A stretch of DNA of 64,000 bases, from the NCBI GenBank assembly GCA_964489425.1, contig CAZAYP010000016.1, positions 1 through 64,000 of the forward strand, given 5' to 3'. Below the pieces are notes generated by a model, which ran no database searches, was not told where the DNA came from, and was given only the letters and a program-made list of their open reading frames with translations. The DNA comes from CAZAYP01 sp964489425 [NCBI: uncultured Verrucomicrobiota bacterium]. GTDB taxonomy: Bacteria > Verrucomicrobiota > Kiritimatiellia > RZYC01. The position numbers were made by a program, and so were the translations under genes. Positions 17,392-25,824 of this stretch are shown here, piece after piece. The stretch's first letter is position 1. Every line of letters begins with the position of its first letter.

Positions 17392-19320
17392 ATGTGCGGC
17401 ATTGCCGGAATCTTTAACTTCGACGGGCGGCCGGACATCCCGCAGGACGATCTGCGGCGCGCGGTCAGCCGCATGGAGCGCCGCGGGCCGGATGACCGCG
17501 GGTTCTGGGCCGCGCCGGGCATGGCGCTGGGCCACCGCCGGCTGGCGGTCATTGATCTGGCCACGGGCCAGCAGCCGCTGGTGGATGCGGCCACGGGCGC
17601 GGCAATCGCGTTCAACGGCGAGATCTTCAACTATCGCGAGCTGCGGCCGGAGTTGGAGGCGTGCGGCCGGGCGTTTGCGACCCACTCGGACACCGAGGTG
17701 TTGCTGCAGGCCTGGCTGGAGTGGGGGCCGGCCGCGCTGCCGCGCCTGTCCGGCATGTTCGCCTTCGCCGTGTGCGACCCGCGGCGCGGCGCGCTGTTCC
17801 TGGCCCGGGACCGGGTCGGGGTCAAGCCGCTGTTCTGGGCGCAGCGTGGCGGGCGCCTGCTGTTCGCCTCCTCCATGGGCGCCATGCTGTGCCTGCTGGA
17901 CGAAACGCCTGCGTTGGACGCTGTCGCCGTCTCGCACTACCTCACCACCATCCGCACCACGCTCGGTCCACGCACCCTGGTGCGCGGCGTGCAGGCGCTG
18001 CAGCCCGGCGAATACCTGCAGGTCGCCCGCGGCGCCAGCGCGCCGGAGGTCCATCGCTACTGGGAGTTCCCGGCCCTGCCGCCCGCCGCCAAGCCCCGGC
18101 CGGAACCCGCGGCGGCCGCTGCGCAGGTACGCGACCTGATGACCCGGGCGGTTCAAGAGCAACTGATCAGCGACGTGCCCCTGGGCGGGTTCCTGAGCGG
18201 CGGACTGGACTCCTCCGTGCTTGCCGGCCTGGCCGCTGAGCTGACCCGGGGCCGCTACAACGCGTACAGCGTGGGCTACGACCTCGACGGCTACAACGAG
18301 TGGCCGTTCGTGCGCGAGGCGGCGGAGCATTACCGCATGCAGTGCCGCGAGATTCACCTGGCCATGGACGCGTATGCCACGGACTGGCAGTTCCTGGTCC
18401 GCGAAAAAGGGTTGCCCCTGTCCACGCCCAACGAGGTGGCCATCTACCGCCTGGCCCACGCGCTGAAGCAGGATTTCACCGTGGCCCTGAGCGGGGAGGG
18501 GGCGGACGAGGTGTTCGGCGGCTACGTGCAGCCGTATTTCTCCGCTTTCGATTTCCAGCGCGCCGCGCATGCGCCCCCCGGGCCGGACCCGCTGGGGCCG
18601 GCGGATCGCGCCATCCGCCGGCTCTACAAGCGGCCCTTTATCACGGACGCCGTGGATCACCATTTCCTGCTCAACTCGTGGATGCCGGCCGCGCGCAAGA
18701 CCGCTTTGTTCGCCACGGATTGGCAGGCGGCGCTGGGCGCGGACGAGGAAATGCGCGCCTGGTACGCAGACCTGTACCGGCGGGTGGCGCCGTGCTCGGT
18801 CTTCGACCAGTACATGCAGGTGCACGCGCGGGTGAACCTCGAAGGCCTGCTGTTTCGCGTGGATTCCAGCACCATGGCCGCGGCCGTGGAGGCGCGCGTG
18901 CCGTTCACGGATCACCGCGTCATCGAGTACCTGTTCCAGTTGCCGGACGATTACAAAATGCGCTGGCGCAGCCCGGACGCGGCCGAGCAGGGCGCGGCGC
19001 TCAACGTGGCGGAGATCGATCGCCGTGGCCTCGTGGAAACCAAGGTCCTGCTGCGCCAGGCGTTTGCCGCACGCGTGCCGGCGGATATCCTGGCGCGGCG
19101 CAAGATGAGTTTCCCGGCGCCGGTGCCGGAATGGCTGGCATCGACGCAGAAATCCTGGGCCGCGGACATCCTGCGCGCCTCGCCCCTGGTGGGCTCGGTG
19201 TTCGATCGTGCGCAAGTGGACGCCGTGATCGAGTCGCCGGATGCCGCGGCCTGTGGCATGGTCCTGTGGCCGCTGGTCAACCTTTGCCTGTGGGCGCGGG
19301 AGTTCCGGATCGGGGCATGA
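17392..19320 (+). CDS. asnB: Asparagine synthetase (glutamine-hydrolysing), AsnB family
   Basis: 642 residues. The protein starts MCGIAG, so Cys2 can act as the glutaminase nucleophile; the glutaminase domain continues with RRGPDDRG, VAFNGEIFNYRELR-like (here IAFNGEIFNYRELR) and RDRVGVKPLFW. The synthetase domain has the pyrophosphatase loop FLSGGLDSSVLAGLAA (about residue 265-280) and ALSGEGADEVFGGY. It may make free asparagine. Because two glycosyltransferase genes follow immediately, a role in amidating a cell-surface glycan is also possible. An AGGAG Shine-Dalgarno lies before the ATG. Confidence 0.93.
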   Translation: MCGIAGIFNFDGRPDIPQDDLRRAVSRMERRGPDDRGFWAAPGMALGHRRLAVIDLATGQQPLVDAATGAAIAFNGEIFNYRELRPELEACGRAFATHSDTEVLLQAWLEWGPAALPRLSGMFAFAVCDPRRGALFLARDRVGVKPLFWAQRGGRLLFASSMGAMLCLLDETPALDAVAVSHYLTTIRTTLGPRTLVRGVQALQPGEYLQVARGASAPEVHRYWEFPALPPAAKPRPEPAAAAAQVRDLMTRAVQEQLISDVPLGGFLSGGLDSSVLAGLAAELTRGRYNAYSVGYDLDGYNEWPFVREAAEHYRMQCREIHLAMDAYATDWQFLVREKGLPLSTPNEVAIYRLAHALKQDFTVALSGEGADEVFGGYVQPYFSAFDFQRAAHAPPGPDPLGPADRAIRRLYKRPFITDAVDHHFLLNSWMPAARKTALFATDWQAALGADEEMRAWYADLYRRVAPCSVFDQYMQVHARVNLEGLLFRVDSSTMAAAVEARVPFTDHRVIEYLFQLPDDYKMRWRSPDAAEQGAALNVAEIDRRGLVETKVLLRQAFAARVPADILARRKMSFPAPVPEWLASTQKSWAADILRASPLVGSVFDRAQVDAVIESPDAAACGMVLWPLVNLCLWAREFRIGA

Positions 19321-19354
19321 TGATCTCCACGGTAGGCCATCGAAAAACCAAACC

Positions 19355-20830
19355 ATGGATAAAGACGCGGAAATCGTGATGGGCATGGCGGTGATCCCGC
19401 CGCGCCTGCCCAACCTGGCGGAGTCACTGCCCGGCCTGCTGCGGCAGTGCGACCGGCTGCACATGCACATCAACGGCCCGTGCGCGGTGCCGGACTACAT
19501 CCGCGACGAGCCCAAGATCCGCCTCACCCACACCCAGGAGAACCTGGGCGGCCTGGTCAAGTTCACCGCCGCGCGCGCGACGCGCGGCTACTTCCTCGCC
19601 GTGGACGACGACATCGTGTACCCGGACGATTATGCGGCGGTTATGATCCATGCCCTGCGCCAGGCCGGCGGGCCGGCCGTGGCGTGCGCGCACGGCGAGA
19701 TCTTCCACCCTTACCTGCCGCTGGCGCGCTATTACCACCACCGCATCTTCTTCAACTTCGAGGAGCCGCTGGTGGCCACGCGGCCGGTGCTGATCCCCGG
19801 CTCGGGCACCACGGCCTATGACACGCGGCGGTTCGTGATGGTCCCGGACGATTTCAAGGTGCCGCACATGGAGGATATCTGGGTGGCGCGGCGCGCCGCG
19901 GATGAGGGCGTGCGCGTGCTGTGCGTCGGCCGGCCGGCGGGCTGGATGCGGCAGCTGCCGGTGCGCGCCACGCCGCTCCATTACCGCCTGCCCATGGAGG
20001 CCATGCTGGCCGCGCTGGCGCCGGCCCTGCCGCGGTTCCGCGCCGTGTACGATGCCATGACCTTCCCCGGCGCTGACTCCATGGACGAGGCGGCCCGCGT
20101 CCAGCGCAGCCTGCCGCTGGTGTCGGTGATCATCCCCACGTACAACCGGCCCGGGGGCCTGGCGCGCGCGCTGCAGAGCCTCGCGGCGCAGGATTACCCG
20201 CACCTCGAGGCGGTGGTGGTCAACGACGGCGGCGCGGACGTGGCGCCGGCGCTGGCCGCGTTCCAAGGCAAGATCGCGCTGCGCTACGTGCGCCACGCGG
20301 CCAACCAGGGCCCGGCCGCGGCGCGCAACACCGGCGCGCAGGCGGCCACCGGCGTGTACCTGGCCTATCTTGAAGACGATGACGTGTTTCTCCCGCCCCA
20401 CCTGGCCCTGCTCGTCACGCTGGCCCAGGCGTTCCCGGATTGCGCCGGCTGGTACAGCCGCGTGTTCACGCCGGTCTGGCGCCGGACGCCCAAAGGGTTC
20501 CAGCTGGAAGGCCAGCCGGCCTGCGCCGGCGCGCCGTTCGCCGCGGGCGGGCAGCCCGGGCCGGGCGACGTGCCGCTGATCAGCCTGCTGCACCGGCGCG
20601 CCGATTTCGCGCGCGCGGGCGGCTTCGACACCACGCTGGCCACCTGCGAGGACTGGGACTTTGTGTTGCGCCTCGCGCGGTTGGGCCCGCTGCGGCATTT
20701 CAGCCGGCCGACCGCCGAGCATGTGCTGCGGCCGGAGGACCCGCGGCAGCGCGGGCTGCAGGCGGAAGCCGTGGCGCGCGACTTGGATGTGGTAATGGCC
20801 CGCCATGGCGGCTTGGGGGAGGCGCCATGA
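19355..20830 (+). CDS. Two-domain glycosyltransferase (GT-A fold N-terminal plus GT2 C-terminal)
   Basis: 491 residues. The N-terminal ~240 residues resemble a GT-A enzyme with the acidic motif FLAVDDDIVYPDDY. The C-terminal half is a typical GT2 domain starting LVSVIIPTYNRPGGLARALQ, with VVVNDGGADV, NQGPAAARNTGAQAA and YLEDDDVFLPPHL, and a later CEDWDF. Two catalytic domains in one chain suggest it adds two sugars, or alternating sugars, to a surface glycan. No membrane segment or signal is seen. The start at 19355 was chosen from the beginning of homology-like sequence. Its TGA overlaps the ATG of the next glycosyltransferase gene. Confidence 0.82.
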   Translation: MDKDAEIVMGMAVIPPRLPNLAESLPGLLRQCDRLHMHINGPCAVPDYIRDEPKIRLTHTQENLGGLVKFTAARATRGYFLAVDDDIVYPDDYAAVMIHALRQAGGPAVACAHGEIFHPYLPLARYYHHRIFFNFEEPLVATRPVLIPGSGTTAYDTRRFVMVPDDFKVPHMEDIWVARRAADEGVRVLCVGRPAGWMRQLPVRATPLHYRLPMEAMLAALAPALPRFRAVYDAMTFPGADSMDEAARVQRSLPLVSVIIPTYNRPGGLARALQSLAAQDYPHLEAVVVNDGGADVAPALAAFQGKIALRYVRHAANQGPAAARNTGAQAATGVYLAYLEDDDVFLPPHLALLVTLAQAFPDCAGWYSRVFTPVWRRTPKGFQLEGQPACAGAPFAAGGQPGPGDVPLISLLHRRADFARAGGFDTTLATCEDWDFVLRLARLGPLRHFSRPTAEHVLRPEDPRQRGLQAEAVARDLDVVMARHGGLGEAP

Positions 20831-21759
20831 TCCGCAAGGCGCTGTGCACGCTGGCCTGCGGTGCGGCGTACCGGGAACAGTGGGAGGCGCGCTGCGCGGC
20901 CAACTGGCGGGCCTACGCGGCGCGCCACGGCTACGACATCATCGTGGTGGACCAGCCCATCCGCGAGGGCGACCAGCTGGCGGAACGGCCCATCCACTGG
21001 CAAAAATTATTTCTCCCGCAGCACCCGGAAGCGCGGAACTACGATTACCTCGCTTACCTGGATGCGGATATTTTGATTAACGTGCAGCGCGCGCCCTGCA
21101 TTGTAGCCAGCATGGAAGGATCGGAAAAAGTGGGCGCCGTGCGATTTGACGACTACGTGGATGACGATTTCAATTACTATAAAACGTTCATTCGCTCGCT
21201 GAAGTTCGAGCAGTATGCCGAGCGGGCCGCGCAGCGCCAGGCCGGGCCGGGCGCCTACGCGCTCAACGGGCCGGACTTCCGCGCCGAGTACGGTCAATAT
21301 CCCGGGCTGCTCGAAGCGCCGATGATCAACAGCGGCGTGCTGGTCATGCAGCCGGCGCGGCACGCGGCCATGCTGGAGCAGGTATACCACGATTCCTGGG
21401 CGGAAATGCCCGCGCACAGTGAAACGCGCTGCGCGCAGAAGGGAAACTACGACCAGCTCTACGTGACGTGGAAGCTCTGGCGCGCCGGGATGATCCACCT
21501 GCTGGACCCGCGCTTCAACCGGATCGCCTATTACGAACAGGCGATGCACTATCCGTTCACGCTGGCGATCCCGGATCCCAACCTGTGGCGGATCTGTTTT
21601 ACCACCATGCTCTGCAACTGCTTTTTCCTGCATTTTGCGGGCAATATGCACCTCATGCGGTTCGCGCAGTGGACGCTGGAGGGCGACTTCGCCATCCTGG
21701 GTTGCGAAGACGTGTTCCGGGGCGACCCGGAAATCATCCGCAACCGGCGCCATTCCTGA
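20827..21759 (+). CDS. Putative GT-A glycosyltransferase (GT8/capsular-type)
   Basis: 310 residues beginning MIRKALCTLACGAAYREQWE. It contains HWQKLFLPQHP followed by YDYLAYLDADILIN, where the DAD triplet is the metal/nucleotide-sugar site of retaining GT-A transferases, then MINSGVLVMQPARHAAM and NYDQLYVTWKLW. These match the general layout of GT8 and related families; I cannot assign a sugar. It overlaps the preceding gene by 4 bases and is the last gene before the division/wall cluster. The 186 bases that follow hold no gene; the MraZ promoter lies at their end. Confidence 0.72.
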   Translation: MIRKALCTLACGAAYREQWEARCAANWRAYAARHGYDIIVVDQPIREGDQLAERPIHWQKLFLPQHPEARNYDYLAYLDADILINVQRAPCIVASMEGSEKVGAVRFDDYVDDDFNYYKTFIRSLKFEQYAERAAQRQAGPGAYALNGPDFRAEYGQYPGLLEAPMINSGVLVMQPARHAAMLEQVYHDSWAEMPAHSETRCAQKGNYDQLYVTWKLWRAGMIHLLDPRFNRIAYYEQAMHYPFTLAIPDPNLWRICFTTMLCNCFFLHFAGNMHLMRFAQWTLEGDFAILGCEDVFRGDPEIIRNRRHS

Positions 21760-21897
21760 CCCTTTATCCTGTGGCCCGCCCTTGAAAAAGCAGGGCTTGC
21801 TCCACAATATATTGGGGAGGCTTGGGCTTCCCGCCCGTACCCGTAGACAAGGCGCGATCGGCTGATTTTATTCGCAAAAAATCCAGTGAAAAACTTG

Positions 21898-21945
21898 TTG
21901 ACCGTCAGTGGGTCAAAGTGTAGTAAGGTGGGTCATTGGTAAGCC
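21898..21945 (+). promoter_or_regulatory. mraZ promoter with three MraZ boxes at 10-bp spacing
   Basis: GTG-centred repeats begin at 21908 (GTGGGT), 21918 (GTGTAG) and 21928 (GTGGGT), exactly 10 bp apart, with a degenerate GGTAAG at 21938. This is the direct-repeat pattern that MraZ octamers bind upstream of their own gene in E. coli and Mollicutes (AAAGTGK/TGGGN-type boxes). A candidate -35 TTGACC (21898-21903) and a weak -10 TAGTAA (21921-21926), 17 bases apart, overlap the boxes, so MraZ binding would repress the whole cluster. Confidence 0.72.
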
Positions 21946-22431
21946 ATGGTGGAACGTGCTGACAGTGCGCAGGTGAAGACCCAGATCCCGGGTGGGATCT
22001 TCGTGGGCGATTATCTCCATCAGTTGGATGGCAAAAAACGGCTCACGATCCCCGCGGAATGGCGCGAGTTGATCCGGGCGGATGACCGATTGTTCGTGCT
22101 CCCCAAGATGAAGGAAAAATGCCTGAGCGTGTATCCTTCCGCGGAGATGAACCGGCGCTTGGAAGAGCTGCGCCAGATGGATATCCCGGAGGCGCGCAAG
22201 AAGCAGCTGGCGCGCGTGCTCGCTTCGCGCTCGGTGTGGATCCCGGCGGATACGCAGGGCCGCATCCGCGTCAAGGACGAGCTGCTCGAGTACGCGGGCA
22301 TCACGGACACGGTCCGCCTGGTCGGCACATTTCATGGGTTCGAGCTGTGGCATCCGGAGGGATGGCAGCAGTCGCTGGCCGGGGTGGACCAGGCCGGCAT
22401 TGCCCAGGCGGCGGAAGACATCGGATTTTAA
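21946..22431 (+). CDS. mraZ: Transcriptional regulator MraZ
   Basis: 161 residues with two copies of the MraZ/SpoVT-AbrB-like motif: LDGKKRLTIPAEWREL in the first half and DTQGRIRVKDELLEYAG in the second. MraZ represses the division/cell-wall operon. The family normally begins a few residues before the segment FVGDYLHQLDGKKRL, so the protein has an N-terminal extension of about 18 residues if the ATG at 21946 is used; a GTG at 21973 is an alternative. No strong Shine-Dalgarno is visible for either start. It is the first gene of the cluster, directly after its own boxes. Confidence 0.94.
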   Translation: MVERADSAQVKTQIPGGIFVGDYLHQLDGKKRLTIPAEWRELIRADDRLFVLPKMKEKCLSVYPSAEMNRRLEELRQMDIPEARKKQLARVLASRSVWIPADTQGRIRVKDELLEYAGITDTVRLVGTFHGFELWHPEGWQQSLAGVDQAGIAQAAEDIGF

Positions 22432-22478
22432 CGGGCGGTGGAACAGGGCTCGGCGGGAGCCCGGGAAGGTTTTGTGGC

Positions 22479-22700
22479 ATGAGCGGCAGTCAGCGGGTTT
22501 TTCTTTTCACACGGTTCGGCCTCGACATGGGGCGCCGCCGGCGGCGCCTGGCGTTGCCGGACCAGCCGGACCACTCGGGCCATCCGCGTCGCACGCGCCT
22601 GCTGGCCGGCATCCTGGCCGCTTTTGGCGGCCGCGCCGGCCATGGCGCGCCGGTACGGGAACTCAAGTCGCTGGGCGGATACCATGTTCCATGGTGCTGA
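22479..22700 (+). CDS. Small basic ORF in the mraZ-rsmH gap (doubtful)
   Basis: The 322 bases between mraZ and rsmH are longer than any other gap in the cluster. They hold one co-directional open frame from ATG 22479: 73 residues, very Arg/Gly-rich with an RRRRR run near residue 19. Only a weak AAGG precedes the start, and the frame might simply reflect GC-rich sequence. No family is recognised. It could also be an untranslated leader for rsmH. Confidence 0.25.
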   Translation: MSGSQRVFLFTRFGLDMGRRRRRLALPDQPDHSGHPRRTRLLAGILAAFGGRAGHGAPVRELKSLGGYHVPWC

Positions 22701-22753
22701 CGTATCCATGCCTTCAGACCCGGCCGGAACCCGGCCTCGGCACGGAGCAGTCC

Positions 22754-23701
22754 ATGCATGAGCCGGTCCTGCTGGAGGCCGTGGTGGAGCTGCTGAACAT
22801 CCGCCCGGGCGGCGTCTACGTCGACGCCACGCTCGGCGGCGGCGGCCACGCGCAGGCCATCCTGGAGCGGCTGCAAGGGTCCGGGTTCCTGCTGGCGCTG
22901 GACCGCGACGCCGCGGCCCTGGACCGCGCCCGGCCGCGCCTGGCCGGGGTGCGGGCGGATGGGTGGACCGTGGCGCAGTCCAATTTTGCGGACCTCGCGG
23001 ACGCTGCCGCCGCCCACGGGGTGATGGCGGCGGACGGGATCCTGTTCGACCTGGGCATGTCGTCGGACCAGGTGGACGCCGCGGAGCGCGGGTTCAGCTT
23101 TCTGCGTGACGGCCCGCTGGAGATGCGCATGGACGCCCGCCAGGCCTGCACCGCCGCGATCCTGGTCAACGAGCTGCCGGAAGACGAGCTGGCGGATCTG
23201 ATCTATGAATATGGCGAGGAGCCGGCGGCGCGGCGGATTGCCGCGGCCGTGGCGCGGGCGCGGGCCCGCGCGCCGATCCGGGGCACGGCGGAGCTGGCCG
23301 GCATCGTGCAGGCGGCGTGCGGCGGGCGGCACGGCCGGACCCACCCGGCCACGCGCACGTTCCAGGCGCTGCGGATCGTGGTCAACGATGAGCTGGAGAG
23401 CCTGGTGCGCGGGCTGGACGCGGCGGTGCGCCTGCTGCGCCCCGGCGGCCGGCTGGCGGTCATCGCGTTTCACAGCCTGGAAGATCGCCGGGTCAAACAA
23501 TTTATGGCCGCGCATGTTGGTCATTGGGAGGCGTTGGAGGGTGGCGGCGCGCGCCGTGTGGGTGCGTGGCCCGCCCTCCAGCGCGTCACCCGCAAGCCCA
23601 TGACCGCCGGCGCGGCGGAGATCGAGCGGAATCCGCGGTCCCGTTCGGCAAAACTGCGGGTGGCGGAAAGGAGTCCCGATGAGCAGCCGGCTGCGCGTTA
23701 A
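22754..23701 (+). CDS. rsmH: 16S rRNA m4C1402 methyltransferase RsmH (MraW)
   Basis: 315 residues. The start MHEPVLLEAVVELL at 22754 is the classic RsmH N-terminus. The SAM site DATLGGGGHAQAIL, GILFDLGMSSDQVD, RGFSFLRDGPLEMRMD, TFQALRIVVNDEL and AVIAFHSLEDRRVK are all present. It methylates cytosine 1402 of 16S rRNA. It overlaps the next gene by 23 bases. Longer in-frame starts exist upstream (22691) but would add sequence foreign to the family. Confidence 0.96.
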   Translation: MHEPVLLEAVVELLNIRPGGVYVDATLGGGGHAQAILERLQGSGFLLALDRDAAALDRARPRLAGVRADGWTVAQSNFADLADAAAAHGVMAADGILFDLGMSSDQVDAAERGFSFLRDGPLEMRMDARQACTAAILVNELPEDELADLIYEYGEEPAARRIAAAVARARARAPIRGTAELAGIVQAACGGRHGRTHPATRTFQALRIVVNDELESLVRGLDAAVRLLRPGGRLAVIAFHSLEDRRVKQFMAAHVGHWEALEGGGARRVGAWPALQRVTRKPMTAGAAEIERNPRSRSAKLRVAERSPDEQPAAR

Positions 23702-24068
23702 TCGCAAGAAGAACACGGGGGGGTACATCATTCCGGCGCCGCTGACCATGATCGTGGTCATGGCCGGCGCGCTGGGCCTGTCCTATCTCTGGCTCTGCAG
23801 CCGGTGCGAGGTCCTGGGCCAGGGGCTCAAGCGCCTGGAACAGGATAAGGCCCGGGTCCACAAGCTGCGCCTGAACGAGGAGTACAAGTGGGCGAACATG
23901 AAGTCCCCGGTCAATATCGAGAAGGCGTTGAAGACGCACTGCCTCGACATGCGCTGGCCCGAGCGCCACCAGGTGATCCGGCTGCACAAGGTGGACTACG
24001 CGCTGGCGGACATGGTGCTGGCGGTGGAGGCGCCGGAGCCCGGCGCTGACAAGGTGGCCATGAAATGA
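23679..24068 (+). CDS. Small single-pass membrane protein in the FtsL position
   Basis: 129 residues: a basic N-terminus (VNRKKN), one membrane helix (about residues 20-40), then a polar, heptad-like periplasmic region. It lies between rsmH and ftsI, exactly where FtsL lies in other bacteria, and has the matching topology, so it is probably the FtsL-like member of the divisome. The sequence itself is too divergent to prove it. It overlaps rsmH by 23 bases and ftsI by 4, a coupled arrangement. Confidence 0.7.
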   Translation: MSSRLRVNRKKNTGGYIIPAPLTMIVVMAGALGLSYLWLCSRCEVLGQGLKRLEQDKARVHKLRLNEEYKWANMKSPVNIEKALKTHCLDMRWPERHQVIRLHKVDYALADMVLAVEAPEPGADKVAMK

Positions 24069-25792
24069 GCGAGCGCCACAGGCTGGTCCGCATGATCCTG
24101 GTGGGGCTGGCCGTGCTGGCGGCCCAGGGCGGGCTGGCGGCGCGCCTGGTATACCTGCACCTGGGTCCGAACGACGCGTTGCGCGGGCAGATCCAGGATC
24201 GCCGGCGGCTGGAGCTGGAGATTGTCGTCAACCGTGGCCGGGTGCTGGACCGCAACGGCGACATCCTGGCCATGGACCTGATCCTCAAGGACGTGTGCGC
24301 GGACCCCAAGCTGATCAACGAGCAGCAGTGCGCGCGGTTCATTGGCTACCAGCTGGCGCGCGTGTTGCAGTTGGACCCGGCGGTGGTCCTGGTGCGGCTG
24401 GGCGCGGCCGACCGGCGGTTCCAGTACATCAAGCGGTTTGTGTCCATGGACATTGCGGCGCGGATCGCGGGCATGCGGCTGCCGGGCGTCTTTTTCGAGG
24501 AAACCTCCAAGCGCAATTATCCCAAGGGCAACCTGGCATGCCACGTGGTGGGGTTCTCCAACATGGAGGGCGTGGGCAGCGCGGGCGTGGAACAGCACCT
24601 GGACCGTTACCTCAAGGGCGCGCCGGGCCTGCGGCTCACCGAGAAGGATGGCCAGCGCCACGAAATCTACACCAAGCGCGGGGTGGAAATCCCGCCCCAG
24701 GAAGGCGCCACCGTGTTCCTGACGCTTGACGCCACGGTGCAGTACTACGCGGAGGAAGCCGTGCGCCGCGCCGTGGAGGAAAACAGCGCCAAGGGCGCGT
24801 GGGCGATCGTGGAGCGCGTGCGCACCGGCGAAATCCTGGCCATGGCGTCCTGGCCGGACTACGACCTGAACGACTACGCGCACAGCACCGCGGAGCAGCG
24901 GCGCAACCGCGCCATCAGCTACAATTACGAGCCGGGCTCGACCTTCAAGGTGGCGGTGATCGCCGCCGCGCTCAACGAGCATGTCGTGCACCCCAACCAG
25001 GTGTTCGACTGCGAGAACGGCTGCTGGATCTACCGGGGCCGGCCGCTGCGCGACTACCACCCGTACGGCCGCCTGACCGTGGCGGACATCATCAAGAAGT
25101 CGAGCAACATCGGCGCGGCCAAGATTGCCATGCAGTTGGGCGACCAGCGGATGCGCAATTACCTGGCGGCCTTCGGGATTGGCCATGCCTCCGGCATTGA
25201 GCTGCCCGGCGAAGAGGGCGGGATCCTCAACCCGCTGCGGCGCTGGACCACCCTGAGCAGCTCGCGCATTGCCATGGGCCACGAGGTGGCCGTGACTGCC
25301 CTGCAGATGCTCAACGTCCTGTGCGCGATTGCCAACGACGGGTTCCTGATGAAGCCCCAGGTGGTCCGCCGCATCGAGGATGCCTCCGGGAAGACGATCT
25401 ACGAGATGAAGGAAGAAGTCGTGTCCCGGCCGATCACCTCCCAGACCGCGGAGCTGATGCGCCAGTTGCTCACGCGCGTGACCGAGGAGGGCGGCACGGG
25501 ACACAAGGCGGCCATCCCGGGCCTGAGCGTGGCCGGCAAGACCGGCACGGCCCAGAAACCCGTGCCCGGCGGCTACTCCGACAGCGCCAACATGGCCTCG
25601 TTCGTGGGGTTCCTCCCGGCCGAGGCGCCGGAATTTGCGGCGATCGTCGTGGTCGATGAGCCCCAGCCACTGCACACCGGCGGCGCCGTGGCGGGCCCCG
25701 TGTTCCGCGAGATTGCCGAGCCCGTGTACCGCTACCTGGCCGCCCAGCCGGACGGGCTGTCCAACGCCGGGGCGCTGGCCGCCAACCCGTAA
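24065..25792 (+). CDS. ftsI: Division transpeptidase FtsI / PBP3
   Basis: 575 residues. An N-terminal membrane helix (residues 10-30), a dimerisation domain with RGRVLDRNGDILA-like sequence (here NRGRVLDRNGDILAMD), and a penicillin-binding transpeptidase domain. The catalytic motifs are intact: EPGSTFKVAV (SxxK), KSSNIGAAK (SxN) and AGKTGTAQKP (KTG). It cross-links septal peptidoglycan in the periplasm together with FtsW, encoded 7 kb downstream. It overlaps the FtsL-like gene by 4 bases. No PASTA domains are present. Confidence 0.96.
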   Translation: MSERHRLVRMILVGLAVLAAQGGLAARLVYLHLGPNDALRGQIQDRRRLELEIVVNRGRVLDRNGDILAMDLILKDVCADPKLINEQQCARFIGYQLARVLQLDPAVVLVRLGAADRRFQYIKRFVSMDIAARIAGMRLPGVFFEETSKRNYPKGNLACHVVGFSNMEGVGSAGVEQHLDRYLKGAPGLRLTEKDGQRHEIYTKRGVEIPPQEGATVFLTLDATVQYYAEEAVRRAVEENSAKGAWAIVERVRTGEILAMASWPDYDLNDYAHSTAEQRRNRAISYNYEPGSTFKVAVIAAALNEHVVHPNQVFDCENGCWIYRGRPLRDYHPYGRLTVADIIKKSSNIGAAKIAMQLGDQRMRNYLAAFGIGHASGIELPGEEGGILNPLRRWTTLSSSRIAMGHEVAVTALQMLNVLCAIANDGFLMKPQVVRRIEDASGKTIYEMKEEVVSRPITSQTAELMRQLLTRVTEEGGTGHKAAIPGLSVAGKTGTAQKPVPGGYSDSANMASFVGFLPAEAPEFAAIVVVDEPQPLHTGGAVAGPVFREIAEPVYRYLAAQPDGLSNAGALAANP

Positions 25793-25824
25793 TGTGACAT
25801 AACAAGAAAGCTCAGGAGGATCCC

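Noticed and set aside
15285-17630. Long open frame antisense to pepF
   Set aside because: It mirrors a certain gene in GC-rich DNA, is rich in Arg/Gln/His and has no family motif.
21760-21897. Terminator after the second glycosyltransferase
   Set aside because: GC-rich patches are present but no stable stem followed by a T run could be drawn.
22432-22753. RNase P RNA or another structured RNA in the mraZ-rsmH gap
   Set aside because: No conserved P-RNA core segment (such as the GAGGAAAGTCCGGGC-type sequence) could be found.
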